Source: Rhizobium oryzicola (GTDB taxonomy: Bacteria; Pseudomonadota; Alphaproteobacteria; Rhizobiales; Rhizobiaceae). From it: 64,000 nucleotides of DNA. Of this stretch, positions 62,636 through 64,000 are shown in pieces. A program made the position numbers and the translations under genes. The stretch spans positions 639,585 to 703,584 of the forward strand of contig NZ_JAUKWQ010000002.1 of the NCBI RefSeq assembly GCF_030504645.1. The letters are read 5' to 3'. Numbering within the stretch: the stretch's first letter is position 1; each line of letters opens with the position of its first letter. The notes below the pieces were generated by a model. It did not search any database and had not been told where the DNA came from. It saw only the letters and a list, made by a program, of their open reading frames with translations.

Positions 62636-64000
62636 ATGTTTTCCATTAGAAATGTATTGATCACGATATTCGGTGTCATCAGCATCGCCCTATCGGGATT
62701 TGTGTGCCGGGAGCTGTACGACTCCTATCAGCGTTACAGCAATCAAACGGCTGTCGTTAAATATTCGACGATCAACAAGGCCTTGTTCGAATTCTTGGTC
62801 AACTATCGCCTGGAGCGAGGCCGCACCAACACTGCGTTCCTTGCTCCGAGCGATAAGATGGGCGGTTTCAGTGACATCGCCACCTATCGCAAGGCGGTTG
62901 ACGATGCATATAAGACTATAACGGCCTTCTCGTTTGATGATATGCCAGCCAACCTGCAGGTCCCGCTGAAGAAGCTTGTTCCGGACTATCAGGGTCTGGT
63001 TGCAATGCGCGGTCAGGTGGACACGGAATTCTCCAAAGCTGTCGATGTCCGTGACAAGCAGTTGAAGGCACGGCAGATGTCGCAGGGGCAGGCCGTCCTT
63101 GACAATCTGGAAATTGCTTCCGGCGTGACCGAAGCCAAGATCCGTGAACTGGATAGCACCCTGTCCGACATACTGGTTGTCCGCGAGGCCGCTTGGGCAG
63201 CCCGCGCTGCTTCCGGCAACGAGTCCAATTATATCGCGGGTGCAGTGATTAGCGGTCAGGCGCTTGAGAAGAAGGATGTCTTCGACCTCATTGCCAACCG
63301 TATCCGTGGCAACGAAGCCTGGCAGCGCGTGCGCAATTATATAACGTCTGCCTCGGTGCCGGATGAGCTGCGCAAGGTACGCGATGTCGCTGAACGGGAT
63401 TACTTTGGCGGCACAGCCTGGAGTTTCCGCGACGATCTTTATAAGGCGCTTACCAGTGGCGGCACCTCCAAGACGACGCTCGACGAGTGGAATGCGATCA
63501 ACATCAAGGGCCAGGCGACCATTGCCGAGGTTGCTTTGACCGCGGTGAAAGCTGCCCGAGACCGAGCCGCAGAGAACGCATCCGATGCTCTCGAATACGT
63601 GATGATCTATGCTGCAATCCTGGTGACCACCCTGGTTGTCGGAATTGCCGGCATGGCGATCATCATTCGTCGCGTCATTCGTCCTATTGCCGGTTTGACC
63701 GCCTCGATGACACATCTCGCCGATGGCGATACGCAGTCTCTGATCCCGTTCACGAGCCGTCAGGATGAGATTGGCGGCATGGCGGGTTCTGTGGAAGTGT
63801 TCCGTCAGGCTGCCATCCGTAACAAGCAGCTTGAGGCGGAAGCGGAAGAGAACCGCAAGCGCGCGGAGGCGGGTCGCATCGAGGTGCAGCGTCTGGCGGA
63901 AGCCGAAGCGCAGGAGCGTCTGGAGCGTGCGACAGGTTCGCTGGCGGCTGGCCTGAAGCGTCTCGCTTCCGGCGACATGCTCTGCGAGATCCACGAACAG
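62636..64000 (+). CDS. HAMP-containing chemoreceptor-like transmembrane protein, 3' partial
   Basis: 455 codons are visible without a stop. A membrane helix follows the N-terminus (VLITIFGVISIALSGFVCRE), then a helical periplasmic domain of about 280 residues. The second membrane helix is at about 325-345 (VMIYAAILVTTLVVGIAGMA). HAMP follows (RRVIRPIAGLTASMTHLADG, DEIGGMAGSVEVFRQAA), then a coiled coil and a second HAMP-like SGD-M segment at the edge. This is the layout of methyl-accepting chemotaxis proteins of rhizobia; the signalling tip would lie beyond the window. ATG 62636 is chosen; ATG 62597 is in frame. Neither has a strong ribosome binding site. Confidence 0.88.
   Translation, partial: MFSIRNVLITIFGVISIALSGFVCRELYDSYQRYSNQTAVVKYSTINKALFEFLVNYRLERGRTNTAFLAPSDKMGGFSDIATYRKAVDDAYKTITAFSFDDMPANLQVPLKKLVPDYQGLVAMRGQVDTEFSKAVDVRDKQLKARQMSQGQAVLDNLEIASGVTEAKIRELDSTLSDILVVREAAWAARAASGNESNYIAGAVISGQALEKKDVFDLIANRIRGNEAWQRVRNYITSASVPDELRKVRDVAERDYFGGTAWSFRDDLYKALTSGGTSKTTLDEWNAINIKGQATIAEVALTAVKAARDRAAENASDALEYVMIYAAILVTTLVVGIAGMAIIIRRVIRPIAGLTASMTHLADGDTQSLIPFTSRQDEIGGMAGSVEVFRQAAIRNKQLEAEAEENRKRAEAGRIEVQRLAEAEAQERLERATGSLAAGLKRLASGDMLCEIHEQ

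Noticed and set aside
62690..63994. A 434-codon minus-strand open frame at the right edge
   Set aside because: It is antisense to the HAMP/chemoreceptor-like gene, whose membrane helices and HAMP motifs are clear on the plus strand.

Overview
The window is a 64 kb chromosomal segment of an alphaproteobacterium, most likely a member of the Rhizobiaceae (Agrobacterium/Rhizobium type). The reasons are the GC-rich codon use, rhizobial-style intergenic palindromic repeats (58.7-58.9 kb and 25.0 kb), a VirC1-like ParA paralogue, an MHS-type transporter and cobalamin-dependent methionine synthase. I found no rRNA, tRNA, CRISPR array, insertion sequence or intact prophage.

Layout. 0-4 kb: a tandem (double) LysR regulator cut by the window edge and a GGDEF-EAL protein. 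3.9-11.7 kb: the most unusual part, a duplicated module. Each copy has an XRE-type regulator on the minus strand and a divergent, Cys-free DUF4214/RTX-like surface protein (538 and 788 aa). Both surface genes share near-identical promoters, 5' UTR hairpins and ribosome binding sites. A methyltransferase with a regulatory domain follows. I read this as an S-layer-like or adhesin locus with dedicated regulators and perhaps a modifying enzyme. 12-19.7 kb: a second GGDEF protein, small rhizobial hypotheticals, a periplasmic NodB-like deacetylase, a PAS-rich hybrid histidine kinase and a DUF2799 lipoprotein. 19.7-30 kb: an AGE-type sugar isomerase, metH under a perfect 20-bp palindrome, a B12-type radical SAM protein, an MHS transporter, a GNAT enzyme and a LysR regulator. 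30-31.3 kb: a class A beta-lactamase with an RTG motif and a small secreted partner.

31.4-45 kb: two divergent blocks around an RpiR regulator. Leftward are RpiR, a substrate-binding protein, two permeases, an ATPase, a Zn-alcohol dehydrogenase and a PP2C phosphatase. Rightward are an N-formylglutamate amidohydrolase-like enzyme, an APC permease, a glutamine-synthetase-like gamma-glutamyl ligase, an aldehyde dehydrogenase and an iron-type alcohol dehydrogenase. The rightward set fits uptake and gamma-glutamyl-protected oxidation of an amino alcohol such as ethanolamine.

45-64 kb: an orphan ParA, a GlxA-type AraC regulator divergent from a Tat-exported haloperoxidase-like hydrolase, an L,D-transpeptidase, an aldose-epimerase-like protein, a TIGR01244 phosphatase-like protein and a RidA protein. 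Then come a SnoaL / F420-reductase-like / SDR set divergent from a LysR regulator, a decayed GNAT gene beside an AT-rich HEPN-like accessory gene, a TPP enzyme with a class III CoA transferase, a lipase-like hydrolase, a secreted RNase T2, ettA, and a HAMP/chemoreceptor-like gene running off the right edge.
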